A DNA stretch of 38,471 bases from an uncultured Ruthenibacterium sp. (GTDB lineage: Bacteria > Bacillota > Clostridia > Oscillospirales > Ruminococcaceae). The stretch covers positions 1 to 38,471 of the forward strand of contig CALXBN010000012.1 in NCBI GenBank assembly GCA_944386555.1, read 5' to 3'. A program made the translations under genes and the position numbers. The notes below the pieces were generated by a model that worked only from the letters and a program-made list of their open reading frames with translations, had not been told where the DNA came from and did no database searches. Below, in pieces: positions 31,567-38,471 of the stretch; the first letter of the stretch is position 1; the number at the start of each line of letters is the position of its first letter.

Positions 31567-33252
31567 ATGTATCGCGCGCTGTACCGCAAATGGCGGCCGG
31601 CCCGTTTTTCCGACGTAGTGGGGCAGGCGCGTATTACCGATGCGCTGCAGAACCAGATCCTGCACGACAAAATCGGCCACGCTTATATATTTACGGGCAC
31701 CCGCGGCACCGGGAAAACTACCTGTGCCAAAATTTTTGCCAAGGCGGTCAACTGTGAAAACCGCCAGGGTGCCGAACCATGCGGTGTTTGCTCCATCTGC
31801 CGCGGCATTGATGACGGCAGTATGATGGATGTGGTGGAGATCGACGCGGCTTCCAACAACGGTGTGGACAACATCCGTGACCTGCGGGACGAGACCGCAT
31901 ATACCCCCAGCCAGGGCAGGTATAAGGTATACATCATAGACGAGGTGCACATGCTTTCCGTAGCGGCCTTTAATGCACTGCTGAAAATCATGGAAGAGCC
32001 GCCGCCTCACGTGATTTTTATTTTGGCCACTACCGAGATCCACAAAGTACCGGCCACCATCCTCTCCCGATGCCAGCGATATGATTTTACCCGGATCACC
32101 CCTGCAGATATTGAAGGGCGGCTGCACTATGTGGCCGAACAGGAAAATATCCGGCTTTCCGGTGAGGCGGCGGCGCTCATTGCCAGGCTGGCTGACGGTG
32201 CCATGCGCGACGCGCTGTCTATTCTGGATACTTGTTCCGGCGTGACGGATCAGGTTGACGAAGAGACGGTCCGCCGCATGACGGGTGTCACCGATAAAAG
32301 CTATCTGTTCCAGATGTCTGATGCCATAGCCGCCGGCGATACTGCCGCCGCGCTGACGCTGGTGGCGCAGCTGCGCCAGCAAAGTGTTGACATCAAGCGC
32401 CTGTGCGATGAGCTGATCCTCCACTACCGCAATCTGCTGCTGGCCGGTGTGCCCGGCGCCGACGGGCTGCTGGCAGGTGTCGGCCCGCAGGAGGAGCAGC
32501 AGTACCGTCAGGCTGCCCAGGCGGTGCCCCAGGCCCAGGCGGTACGGGCAATCAAAATGCTGTGTGAAGCACTGGAAAAGATGGGAAAAGGGACGGATGC
32601 ACGCATTGAGCTGGAGTTGGCGCTGTTCCGCTTGTGCCAGCCGGAAACTGCACCGGCACTGGTGACGGCCGCGGCTTCTGTCACACCGCAGCCTTTTGCG
32701 GCGGTGATGCCTGCGGCAGCGCCGCCTGCCGCTGCACAGCAGGCAGCGCCTGCAGCAAGCCCGCCCCCGCCTCGCCCTCAGGCAGCCCGGCAGGTACAAC
32801 AGGCCCCGCCGCTTCGGCCGGCCCATGCGGAAGCTGCTGCATTTGTGCCCAAGGAGCATCCCGCTCCGCCCCAAACGGCGCCGACGCAGGCAGCCCCGCC
32901 GCCCTTGCCGGAAGGCGTCAGCGAGGAACCGTTCCGGGCGTGGGATGAGGTGGTTCGCCGCATGGAGGAACGGGATCCTCTTCTGTACGCCAATATGAAA
33001 GGGACACAGGCGTTTTTTGACGGGCGGCGCATCCTCATCGAAGGCAGCGAGCTGTTTCTGGAGTATATGCGGCGCAATGAATACTCCGCCAACCTGATCA
33101 AATCCACTATTGCCGATGTGACCGGTGTGCGCTATGCCATCGGCCCGCACAAAACCAAATCTCACGCGCAGGCCCAGCAGCAGACGGCCCAGCAGACGTT
33201 GGATCAGCTGAGTGGTTTGGGCGTGGAAGTGATTTACAGCAACGAACCGTAA
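31567..33252 (+). CDS. dnaX: DNA polymerase III subunit gamma/tau
   Basis: A 561-residue clamp-loader motor subunit. Walker A is GTRGTGKTT (Gly44-Thr52). The zinc module uses Cys63, Cys72, Cys75 and Cys78. Walker B is in VYIIDEVHM and the SRC motif in LSRCQRYDF. A proline- and alanine-rich linker (about residues 370-480) leads to a C-terminal domain that should bind the polymerase. No A-AAA-AAG slippery site for programmed frameshifting was seen. The start at 31567 is favoured because the protein begins MYRALYRKWRP as in the family. It heads the dnaX-ybaB-recR operon, just after the SRP RNA. Confidence 0.95.
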   Translation: MYRALYRKWRPARFSDVVGQARITDALQNQILHDKIGHAYIFTGTRGTGKTTCAKIFAKAVNCENRQGAEPCGVCSICRGIDDGSMMDVVEIDAASNNGVDNIRDLRDETAYTPSQGRYKVYIIDEVHMLSVAAFNALLKIMEEPPPHVIFILATTEIHKVPATILSRCQRYDFTRITPADIEGRLHYVAEQENIRLSGEAAALIARLADGAMRDALSILDTCSGVTDQVDEETVRRMTGVTDKSYLFQMSDAIAAGDTAAALTLVAQLRQQSVDIKRLCDELILHYRNLLLAGVPGADGLLAGVGPQEEQQYRQAAQAVPQAQAVRAIKMLCEALEKMGKGTDARIELELALFRLCQPETAPALVTAAASVTPQPFAAVMPAAAPPAAAQQAAPAASPPPPRPQAARQVQQAPPLRPAHAEAAAFVPKEHPAPPQTAPTQAAPPPLPEGVSEEPFRAWDEVVRRMEERDPLLYANMKGTQAFFDGRRILIEGSELFLEYMRRNEYSANLIKSTIADVTGVRYAIGPHKTKSHAQAQQQTAQQTLDQLSGLGVEVIYSNEP

Positions 33253-33268
33253 AAAGGAGATATGAACG

Positions 33269-33613
33269 ATGAAAGCAAGACTGCCCCAGGGCTATGGCAA
33301 GCAAAGCGTCAATCAGCTGATGCAGCAGGCGCAGCAGATGCAGGAAAATATGAAAAAGAAACAGGAAGAACTGGAGGCCACCGAGTACCAGGTGACTGCT
33401 GGCGGCGGCATGGTGGAGTTGACTATGACGGGCAAACACGAAGTGACCCGCGTGAAGCTGAACCCGGACATTGTACAGCCTGACGATATTGAAATGCTGG
33501 AGGATTTGGTGGCTGCCGCGGTGAACGAAGCGGTGCGCGTGGTGGATGAAGCAGCGGAGAAGGAACTGGGCGAAATCACCGGCGGGCTGAACATCCCCGG
33601 CTTCAGCCTGTGA
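33269..33613 (+). CDS. ybaB: YbaB/EbfC nucleoid-associated protein
   Basis: A 114-residue small DNA-binding protein of the YbaB/EbfC family. The N-terminal helix MQQAQQMQENMKKKQEEL is followed by the conserved AGGGMVEL and MTGKHEVTRVKLNP strands. Its start is 17 bases after the dnaX stop and it stands between dnaX and recR, the canonical order. The ribosome site is AAAAGGAG. An out-of-frame ATG at 33262 is ignored because its product is unrelated. Confidence 0.93.
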   Translation: MKARLPQGYGKQSVNQLMQQAQQMQENMKKKQEELEATEYQVTAGGGMVELTMTGKHEVTRVKLNPDIVQPDDIEMLEDLVAAAVNEAVRVVDEAAEKELGEITGGLNIPGFSL

Positions 33614-33629
33614 GAGGGGCGCCGGTTTC

Positions 33630-34229
33630 ATGGCATACAATGCAGCGCCTCTGGAGCGCCTGATCGAACAATTTGCCAAACTGCCCGGGATCGGGCGCAA
33701 AGGCGCCACGCGCCTGGCCTATCAGGTGCTGGCCATGAGCAAGGAGGAAGCCCTGGCCTTTGCACGGGCCATTGAGGATGCCCACACCAAGATCCATCGG
33801 TGCAGGGTGTGCCAGAACTTTACCGAAGGGGAGATCTGTTCCATCTGCGCCAGCGGATCCAGGGACCACTCCACCATTTGCGTGGTGGAGAATCCCCGGG
33901 ATGTGGCCGCTTTCGAACGCACCCGGGAGTACAAGGGCCTGTACCATGTGCTGCACGGCCTGATTTCACCCATGGACGGCATCGGGGCCGACCAGCTGTG
34001 TATCAAGGAGCTGCTGGCCCGTCTGCAGGACGGAGCGGTGCAGGAGATCATTATGGCAACCAACCCCACTGTGGAGGGTGAGGCCACGGCGATGTATGTG
34101 GCCAAATTGGTGAAGCCTTTGGGCGTCCGGGTAACACGGCTGGCCTACGGCCTGCCCGTGGGCAGCAACCTGGAGTATGCGGATGAGGTGACACTGGGCC
34201 GCAGTCTGGCCAATCGAGGGGAATTGTGA
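33630..34229 (+). CDS. recR: Recombination protein RecR
   Basis: A 199-residue RecR protein that acts with RecF and RecO to load RecA at gaps. It has the N-terminal helix-hairpin-helix (KLPGIGRKGATRLA), the zinc finger with Cys58, Cys61, Cys70 and Cys73, and a Toprim domain (VVENPRDVAAFERT). The C-terminus has GSNLEYADEVTLGRS. It is the third gene of the dnaX-ybaB-recR operon. Confidence 0.95.
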   Translation: MAYNAAPLERLIEQFAKLPGIGRKGATRLAYQVLAMSKEEALAFARAIEDAHTKIHRCRVCQNFTEGEICSICASGSRDHSTICVVENPRDVAAFERTREYKGLYHVLHGLISPMDGIGADQLCIKELLARLQDGAVQEIIMATNPTVEGEATAMYVAKLVKPLGVRVTRLAYGLPVGSNLEYADEVTLGRSLANRGEL

Positions 34230-34240
34230 CGCCCTTCCCC

Positions 34241-34269
34241 TTGACAAGGCCGCAAAAAACGGGTATTCT
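34241..34269 (+). promoter_or_regulatory. Promoter of smpB
   Basis: TTGACA (34241-34246), a 17-bp spacer, TATTCT (34264-34269). It lies just past the recR stop. Confidence 0.75.
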
Positions 34270-34311
34270 TTATAACACTTCAACAGCACTTCGGCAAAAG
34301 GGGATGACGAG

Positions 34312-34779
34312 ATGGCCGAAAAGCAGGGGATCAAGCCCGTTGCGGAAAACCGCAAAGCACGCCACGACTATTTCGTTGTCGAAAAGCTGGAGGCAGGCTT
34401 GAGCTTGGTGGGCACGGAAGTGAAAAGTATTCGTGCCGGTGCGGTGAACCTGAAGGATTCCTGGGTGGAAGAGGAAAATGGCGAGCTGTTCGTTTTGGGT
34501 ATGCACGTCAGCCCCTATGAAAAGGGCAATATCTTCAACCGGGATCCGCTGCGCAAGCGCAAGCTGCTGGTGCACAAGAAGGAAATCCGCCATCTGGCCC
34601 AGGAGAAGAAGCTGAAAGGGTATACGCTGATCCCCTTGCAGCTGTATTTTAAGCGCGGTAAGGTCAAGCTGGAACTGGGCCTGTGCAAAGGCAAAAAGCT
34701 GTATGATAAGCGCGCTGATATGGCAGTGCGCGCTGCCAAGCGCGATATTGACCGCGCATTAAAGCAACAACGCCGGTAA
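34312..34779 (+). CDS. smpB: SsrA-binding protein SmpB
   Basis: A 155-residue SmpB protein that carries tmRNA to stalled ribosomes. The conserved [12 protein letters not shown] start, [13 protein letters not shown] and the C-terminal [11 protein letters not shown] block are present, followed by a basic tail. Its own tmRNA gene starts 29 bases downstream, an arrangement seen in many Firmicutes. AAAAGGGG lies upstream of the start. Confidence 0.96.
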   Translation: MAEKQGIKPVAENRKARHDYFVVEKLEAGLSLVGTEVKSIRAGAVNLKDSWVEEENGELFVLGMHVSPYEKGNIFNRDPLRKRKLLVHKKEIRHLAQEKKLKGYTLIPLQLYFKRGKVKLELGLCKGKKLYDKRADMAVRAAKRDIDRALKQQRR

Positions 34780-34798
34780 GGCCCGGTTGCAGGGCCTT
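34778..34798 (+). repeat. Hairpin between smpB and tmRNA
   Basis: AAGGCCC / GGGCCTT with a 7-nt loop overlaps the smpB stop. It may limit read-through or serve in processing of the tmRNA 5' end. Confidence 0.4.
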
Positions 34799-34808
34799 TC
34801 CCAATTAT

Positions 34809-35158
34809 GGGGATGTAAAGGTTTCGACGGGGAGAGGAAAGCGAGAGCAGCGGGTAGTGCTCGGGGGACGCACTTTAAACGCCTCCAAAAAAATAACTAA
34901 CAACAACAAACAGTTAGTCGCTGCCTAATTATAGGCGGCTGTCCTGCCCACTCCAGTGCCGTGTGGGGCCAGGGCATCATGCAGGCACTGAACGTGAACG
35001 GCCCTAAGCTTTGCAGGCTGTCATGACCTCATGAAGCTACCGACGCGGCGGCGCGCTCATCCGCCTGCCGCGGGGGGAATCCTGTAGGCGAGCTGCACCC
35101 GGAGATACTAGCGTAGACTTCTTTTCGGACAGGGTTTCGACTCCCCTCATCTCCACCA
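34809..35158 (+). ncRNA. ssrA: Transfer-messenger RNA
   Basis: A 350-nt tmRNA. The acceptor stem pairs GGGGATG (34809-34815) with CATCTCC before an encoded CCA, and the T-arm segment GGTTTCGACTCC is present near the 3' end. The tag frame probably resumes at GCC (34881) and reads ASKKITNNNKQLVAA, ending at TAA 34926-34928. The AA ending fits a protease tag. Pseudoknot-like pairing regions fill the middle. The 3' end is a common integration site, and the DNA changes in composition after it. Confidence 0.95.
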
Positions 35159-35236
35159 GATAGACATTACACGAACACCTACTTTTTCAAAGGCGGCTTT
35201 GCCGTATTGGTGTGGTTGTGATGTCAAGACAGAGCT

Positions 35237-35277
35237 GAAGGGCCAAGGTATGATGTACCTTGGCCCTTCGGTTTTTT
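35237..35277 (+). terminator. Terminator of the tmRNA transcript
   Basis: A perfect 14-bp stem GAAGGGCCAAGGTA / TACCTTGGCCCTTC with a 5-nt loop, followed by GGTTTTTT. It lies 79 bases beyond the tmRNA end; no gene is seen between. Confidence 0.85.
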
Positions 35278-35299
35278 GTATGCGGAATAGGGAATTGCT

Positions 35300-36208
35300 T
35301 CAAACAAGATGATGGGGAACCCCAGAAGCAGAACTTGTGATTTTGGCTTTTTCAGTATCACGAATTCTGTCAGCCATTTTCTGAATTTTGTTTGTGATCC
35401 ACATGTAGGCGGTAGTGCCCTCGGAATAGTCTGCTTCTGCATACATATCTACTCGACCATCTTCGCGCATCTGTTCTACTTGCTGCATAGCTTTCAAATC
35501 GCCTTTGGGATAGATAGCGAAGGTCGCGCCACCGTTTTTCTTTACCACGAAAAAAGCCGGAATATCACTTGGACCATCAGCAATATAAATCATGTTTTCA
35601 AAATGAACCCGTCGATTCGCCTCTGGGATTTTGGAGTTCACCTCAATGCCGTCGATTTTCCCAATGCCTTTGTTGATTTCAAAAATTGCTCTGGTTTTTG
35701 TGGTGTTGTCGATTGTATAAAGAACTTCACCGATGACTAGATTGCCGTCTGCATCTGGAGTTTCCAAAAGTTCGCATCCCCAAATACCGTCGACAAAGGG
35801 CATCAGTTCGGAACCACGGATGATTTCGGCAAATCCGGTACTGACAATGTAGTGCTCCACCTGAATTCCGTATTCTGCATAGGTTTTATCGTCTTTGAAC
35901 ATTTGCTTGGTCTTTTCAAATATTTCGGGGATACCCTTATAGAACTTTTGCTTTGCACCATATTCCCGGAGTTTTGTGTTATTTAAGCCCTTCAAGGTGC
36001 CGTCATGCGCACATTTAATAAAGTGGTTCAAATAGTATGTATCTTTGTTGACGCGAATACCGTCTTTTTCATATTCCTTCGGCTTTGCATTTACTTCTTT
36101 CCAAAACTCTGTGGCGTTGATATTGTATTCTTCAAAAATCGGGTCCTGCATATAGCCATCCACAAGGGTCTTGTCACAGTCCCAAATTACAGCGATAATG
36201 TTAGCCAT
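35300..36208 (-). CDS. HAD-family phosphatase in a putative accessory island
   Basis: A 302-residue HAD hydrolase. Motif I is WDCDKTL with Asp10 and Asp12 (DxDKT, not the common DxDGT). Motif II is VSTGF and motif IV is ADGPSDIPAF. The insert between motifs I and II is a long cap. The substrate is unknown; the KT variant is seen in phosphoserine phosphatase-like and related members. It reads leftward with the hsdS cluster but 82 bases after it, with its own AAGGAGG site 12 bases from the ATG. The start at 36208 was chosen over an upstream TTG. Its base composition is AT-rich like the rest of the block. Confidence 0.82.
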   Translation of the reverse strand: MANIIAVIWDCDKTLVDGYMQDPIFEEYNINATEFWKEVNAKPKEYEKDGIRVNKDTYYLNHFIKCAHDGTLKGLNNTKLREYGAKQKFYKGIPEIFEKTKQMFKDDKTYAEYGIQVEHYIVSTGFAEIIRGSELMPFVDGIWGCELLETPDADGNLVIGEVLYTIDNTTKTRAIFEINKGIGKIDGIEVNSKIPEANRRVHFENMIYIADGPSDIPAFFVVKKNGGATFAIYPKGDLKAMQQVEQMREDGRVDMYAEADYSEGTTAYMWITNKIQKMADRIRDTEKAKITSSASGVPHHLV

Positions 36209-36290
36209 AAAATAATGTGGCCTCCTTTTATCCAATGGTAATAGGCGAGAATAGAATGCATAGACGTGGTCTAACGGCTGTTGCCATCAT

Positions 36291-36797
36291 TTATGAAATA
36301 TCGCCCATTTGTGTTTTTGTATATTTTTTTCCATTCACATCCGACCATTCAGTAATGATTTTAAATTTGGATGATGAGCCAGGATATGTAACCAAGATTA
36401 ACTCATAGCTCTTTCTTGCCTCTAATTCTTCAAACGGCTGCTTTTCGTTATCCATAATCATAATCCCTACATCACCATCGAATCGAGCAGTTACATTATA
36501 TGCAGTTGCGTTTCCTGAGTTCCAAACCTTTAATCTGTGCTTCCCTTTGCCCACCGTTATAAATCTAGCTTCCACATACGCAAGAGATTCAGCCTCTTTC
36601 TCTTTGGCAATCCGGTCCAGCTCATTTTGCTTAATCTTAAGTTCCAGTTCATTGACCTGGTTTTGAAGTCTCTGGGCCTTGGAAGATTTGATTAGCGAAA
36701 TAATGGCGATCACCAAGGAAATCCCTGAAACGAAAAGTGCTCCCCAATCTGGTATGGACGGCACTACTCCCTGTAGTGTCTTACTCAAAGCTTCCAT
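36291..36797 (-). CDS. Membrane-anchored coiled-coil protein of unknown function
   Basis: A 168-residue protein not recognised. A short N-terminus leads to one membrane segment (about residues 19-37), then a charged coiled coil (38-72), then a soluble domain (75-168) with beta-strand-like patterns (HRLKVWNSGNATAYNVTARF). Such a domain resembles an immunoglobulin-like or sensor fold, but that is only an impression. Its start lies within the last 13 bases of the zinc-ribbon gene in a different frame, so the two are translationally coupled. Confidence 0.7.
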   Translation of the reverse strand: MEALSKTLQGVVPSIPDWGALFVSGISLVIAIISLIKSSKAQRLQNQVNELELKIKQNELDRIAKEKEAESLAYVEARFITVGKGKHRLKVWNSGNATAYNVTARFDGDVGIMIMDNEKQPFEELEARKSYELILVTYPGSSSKFKIITEWSDVNGKKYTKTQMGDIS

Positions 36798-37054
36798 TTC
36801 TTCATCACCTTCTTCAATTCTTTCTCTATTTCCTTGGTTACATCTTGTTTTAGTTCATCTACTGCGTTTTCTATGATTGCGGCATTGCTATCAATAAGTT
36901 CTCTTTTTGTGTAAACAGAACCACAATCAGAGCAACGCAACCTTACATCGTCAGATGCATGAAGAAGATCTTCAAAGTCTTCATCCAATGATGCAAACTG
37001 ATCATTACCGCAGAGCGGGCATAATAATTTCACCTTACGGCCTAAATCTTTCAT
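36785..37054 (-). CDS. Small zinc-ribbon protein
   Basis: An 89-residue protein with a four-cysteine zinc ribbon: CPLCG (Cys12, Cys15) and CSDCG (Cys41, Cys44), followed by a lysine- and glutamate-rich helix (about 52-89). It begins directly after the hsdS stop (TGA then ATG) with GGAGGTG as the ribosome site, and its end overlaps the membrane protein gene. No family could be named. The tight link to hsdS suggests a shared unit. Confidence 0.72.
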   Translation of the reverse strand: MKDLGRKVKLLCPLCGNDQFASLDEDFEDLLHASDDVRLRCSDCGSVYTKRELIDSNAAIIENAVDELKQDVTKEIEKELKKVMKKWKL

Positions 37055-38471
37055 TCAAGCACCTCCCTTCAACCGTTCGCACAGCGGCAGCAGTTGTTCC
37101 AGTTTTTCGACAATGCGCTTTTGCTCAGCGAGGGGCGGGAGGGGAAAGAGGCAATTTGCTAAATAATCTTTGTGTATTCTTTGCTGTCCTGCTGTTCCAG
37201 TAAATGATTTCATACCGTTTTCAATAAAATATGCTGATTTGAAAAACCAAAGCATATATTTCTTTGACAGTAAGTTATTTATGGTACGAACAATCGATAA
37301 CTCAGTTGTACCTGCACCATGGCCATTTTTCAGATTACGAAAAACAACAGATTTCCTATTTTGAAAACATGGTGTGATTTTAGCAATACCAATATCACCG
37401 TCCGCAAAATGAGTGAATCCTTTTTTGATATCACCCCATTTTTTTATCTCAAAGGAATGGGTGTTGCGATAACCATCATCAACCAATGCCATAGGAATAA
37501 AAGAAACTTCAAGTTCATCAGATAAATTATTCTTCGGATTCAAACAGGTAATTTCCTGAACTCTCACCCACTTCCAACTCTCCGGAATATCAAATGGCTT
37601 TTCGTCCTCGGTGATTTCCGGCAGTGGCTTTTCCTTCTTGATTTTCTTCTCGGCAATCAGCCTCTGTTTTTCCTCTTGAATTCGGGCAAAGAGTTCCTCT
37701 GCGGTACCTTCTTCGGGGCGCTGTTCCACCAGCTTGCCCTGGATAGCGTACTGCAAGAGGGATTTTTTCATATCCTCCGGGAAACGGCTGTTGAACTGTT
37801 CCAGCTTGCTCCACGCCTGCTCATAGCGGTCGATATAGGGCAGCAGTTCTTCGATTTTGGCAACAATCCGCTTTTGCTCGGCAAGCGGTGGGAGTGGAAA
37901 TGGTCTTTTTTCCATCCCAGCTTTTGTAACATGGATCATAGCCAACCCATGTCCACTTCTTTTAATTTGTTCTGTATCCGCAAGCAGCATATAGAATAAA
38001 TAACTTTTATCTATATGCCTAGAGTATTCAACTTTCCAAATGTGATAATGGTAAATAGCCTTACCACCTTCCCAAATGTGTGGCCCAAAAGAGGCAGACC
38101 AGGAATACAACAGGTCGCCAATATCACAATATTTTTCTGGTTCCAAATCCAAATCAGAATAATACCATTGATTATTTGTAAAAAGATTTCCAACTCGAAG
38201 AACGGGATATTTACCTGTTGCAAGCAGCTCATTTTGCTTATAGGCTCTTCCATTATATAAGGTTGCAAATTCTGTCAACCTTACCCACATCCAATTCTCT
38301 GGAATATCGAACGGCTTTTCGTCGTCGGTGATTTCGGGCAGCGGCTTTTCCTTTTTGATTTTCTTCTCGGCAATCAGCCGCAGCTTCTCCTCCTGAATCC
38401 GGACAAAAAGCTCCTCGGCGGTGCCTTCTTCGGGGCGCTGCTCCACCAGCTTGCCCTGAATGGCAAGCTGC
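37055..38471 (-). CDS. hsdS: Type I restriction-modification specificity subunit, N-terminus outside the window
   Basis: At least 471 codons of HsdS, the subunit that recognises the DNA target for a type I restriction-modification complex. Two target-recognition domains (around 37880-38300 and 37110-37570) alternate with conserved helical spacers. Each half ends with the same LPPLAEQKRIV motif and each begins after the same QGKLVEQRPEEGTAEELF spacer. The frame is open at the window edge, and about 20 residues are probably missing. HsdR and HsdM are not in the window and may lie beyond it. The composition is AT-rich compared with the rest of the window. Confidence 0.9.
   Translation of the reverse strand, partial: QLAIQGKLVEQRPEEGTAEELFVRIQEEKLRLIAEKKIKKEKPLPEITDDEKPFDIPENWMWVRLTEFATLYNGRAYKQNELLATGKYPVLRVGNLFTNNQWYYSDLDLEPEKYCDIGDLLYSWSASFGPHIWEGGKAIYHYHIWKVEYSRHIDKSYLFYMLLADTEQIKRSGHGLAMIHVTKAGMEKRPFPLPPLAEQKRIVAKIEELLPYIDRYEQAWSKLEQFNSRFPEDMKKSLLQYAIQGKLVEQRPEEGTAEELFARIQEEKQRLIAEKKIKKEKPLPEITEDEKPFDIPESWKWVRVQEITCLNPKNNLSDELEVSFIPMALVDDGYRNTHSFEIKKWGDIKKGFTHFADGDIGIAKITPCFQNRKSVVFRNLKNGHGAGTTELSIVRTINNLLSKKYMLWFFKSAYFIENGMKSFTGTAGQQRIHKDYLANCLFPLPPLAEQKRIVEKLEQLLPLCERLKGGA
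37577..37739 (-). repeat. Direct repeat in hsdS, internal copy
   Basis: A stretch of about 160 bases that matches the N-terminal copy (38312-38471) at roughly 87% by eye. It encodes the conserved spacer before the second target-recognition domain. Such repeats allow recombination that deletes or shuffles a domain. Confidence 0.75.
38312..38471 (-). repeat. Direct repeat in hsdS, first copy (truncated at the window end)
   Basis: The partner of 37577-37739. It encodes the spacer before the first target-recognition domain. The copy continues outside the window. Confidence 0.75.

Noticed and set aside
32800..32900. Programmed frameshift site in dnaX
   Set aside because: No A-AAA-AAG-type heptamer with a following hairpin was found in the linker region, so a short gamma form is not supported.
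35159..35236. Attachment site just after ssrA
   Set aside because: The stretch has weak inverted elements (AACACC and GGTGTGG) but no repeat of the ssrA 3' end and no integrase gene, so it cannot be called att.
1..38471. CRISPR arrays, insertion sequences and tRNA genes
   Set aside because: None was found: no regularly spaced repeats, no transposase or integrase frame, and no cloverleaf with the usual TTC-AA arm apart from the tmRNA.

Overview
The window looks like chromosomal DNA of a GC-rich gut clostridium of the Oscillospiraceae/Ruminococcaceae type (Faecalibacterium, Gemmiger or Subdoligranulum-like). The genus is inferred from gene content and was not tested by comparison. Supporting signs are AAGGAGG-type ribosome sites, an SRP RNA directly upstream of dnaX-ybaB-recR, a TepA-FtsK/SpoIIIE pair, Rex, PduL, a DUF975 protein, and smpB followed by ssrA. 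All but the last 3.2 kb is GC-rich housekeeping DNA.

Layout from left to right. Positions 1-3138 hold a copper-efflux unit: a consensus promoter, a CsoR-type operator, a CopA ATPase carrying a second, CopZ-like domain at its C-terminus, and CsoR. A small PsiE-like membrane protein follows. Positions 4061-8231 on the minus strand form an aconitase, isocitrate dehydrogenase, Rex and TfoX-domain operon. This links the oxidative branch of a partial TCA cycle to an NADH sensor. A VanZ/RDD membrane protein lies upstream of it. Positions 9764-16289 on the plus strand carry a TepA-like Clp-fold protease, FtsK/SpoIIIE, a YgiQ radical SAM protein and a ComEC-like metallo-beta-lactamase-fold protein. 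A C39-like peptidase is encoded on the minus strand at 16516-17427.

Positions 17725-20572 encode an ABC importer (lipoprotein, permease, ATPase) of the TrpXYZ-like class, but the ATPase gene is broken by a one-base frameshift in its signature motif. An HAD phosphatase, GpsA, an MBL hydrolase and a 73-residue orphan protein follow. On the minus strand come a Sel1-like repeat protein, MATE-MarR, a DUF975 protein, a PRK06851-type P-loop ATPase and a family 4 uracil-DNA glycosylase. PduL, SRP RNA, dnaX-ybaB-recR, smpB and ssrA follow on the plus strand.

Immediately after ssrA, a common integration site, base composition falls to about 40% GC in a sampled stretch, and all genes read leftward. They are a type I restriction specificity subunit (running off the window), a zinc-ribbon protein, a membrane-anchored coiled-coil protein and an HAD phosphatase. 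The first three are tightly coupled. This block is the only clearly accessory segment and the best candidate for an undescribed system. Other points of interest are the CopA/CopZ fusion with an internal start site, a dispersed palindromic repeat, the ABC ATPase frameshift, and several unassigned operator-like dyads.
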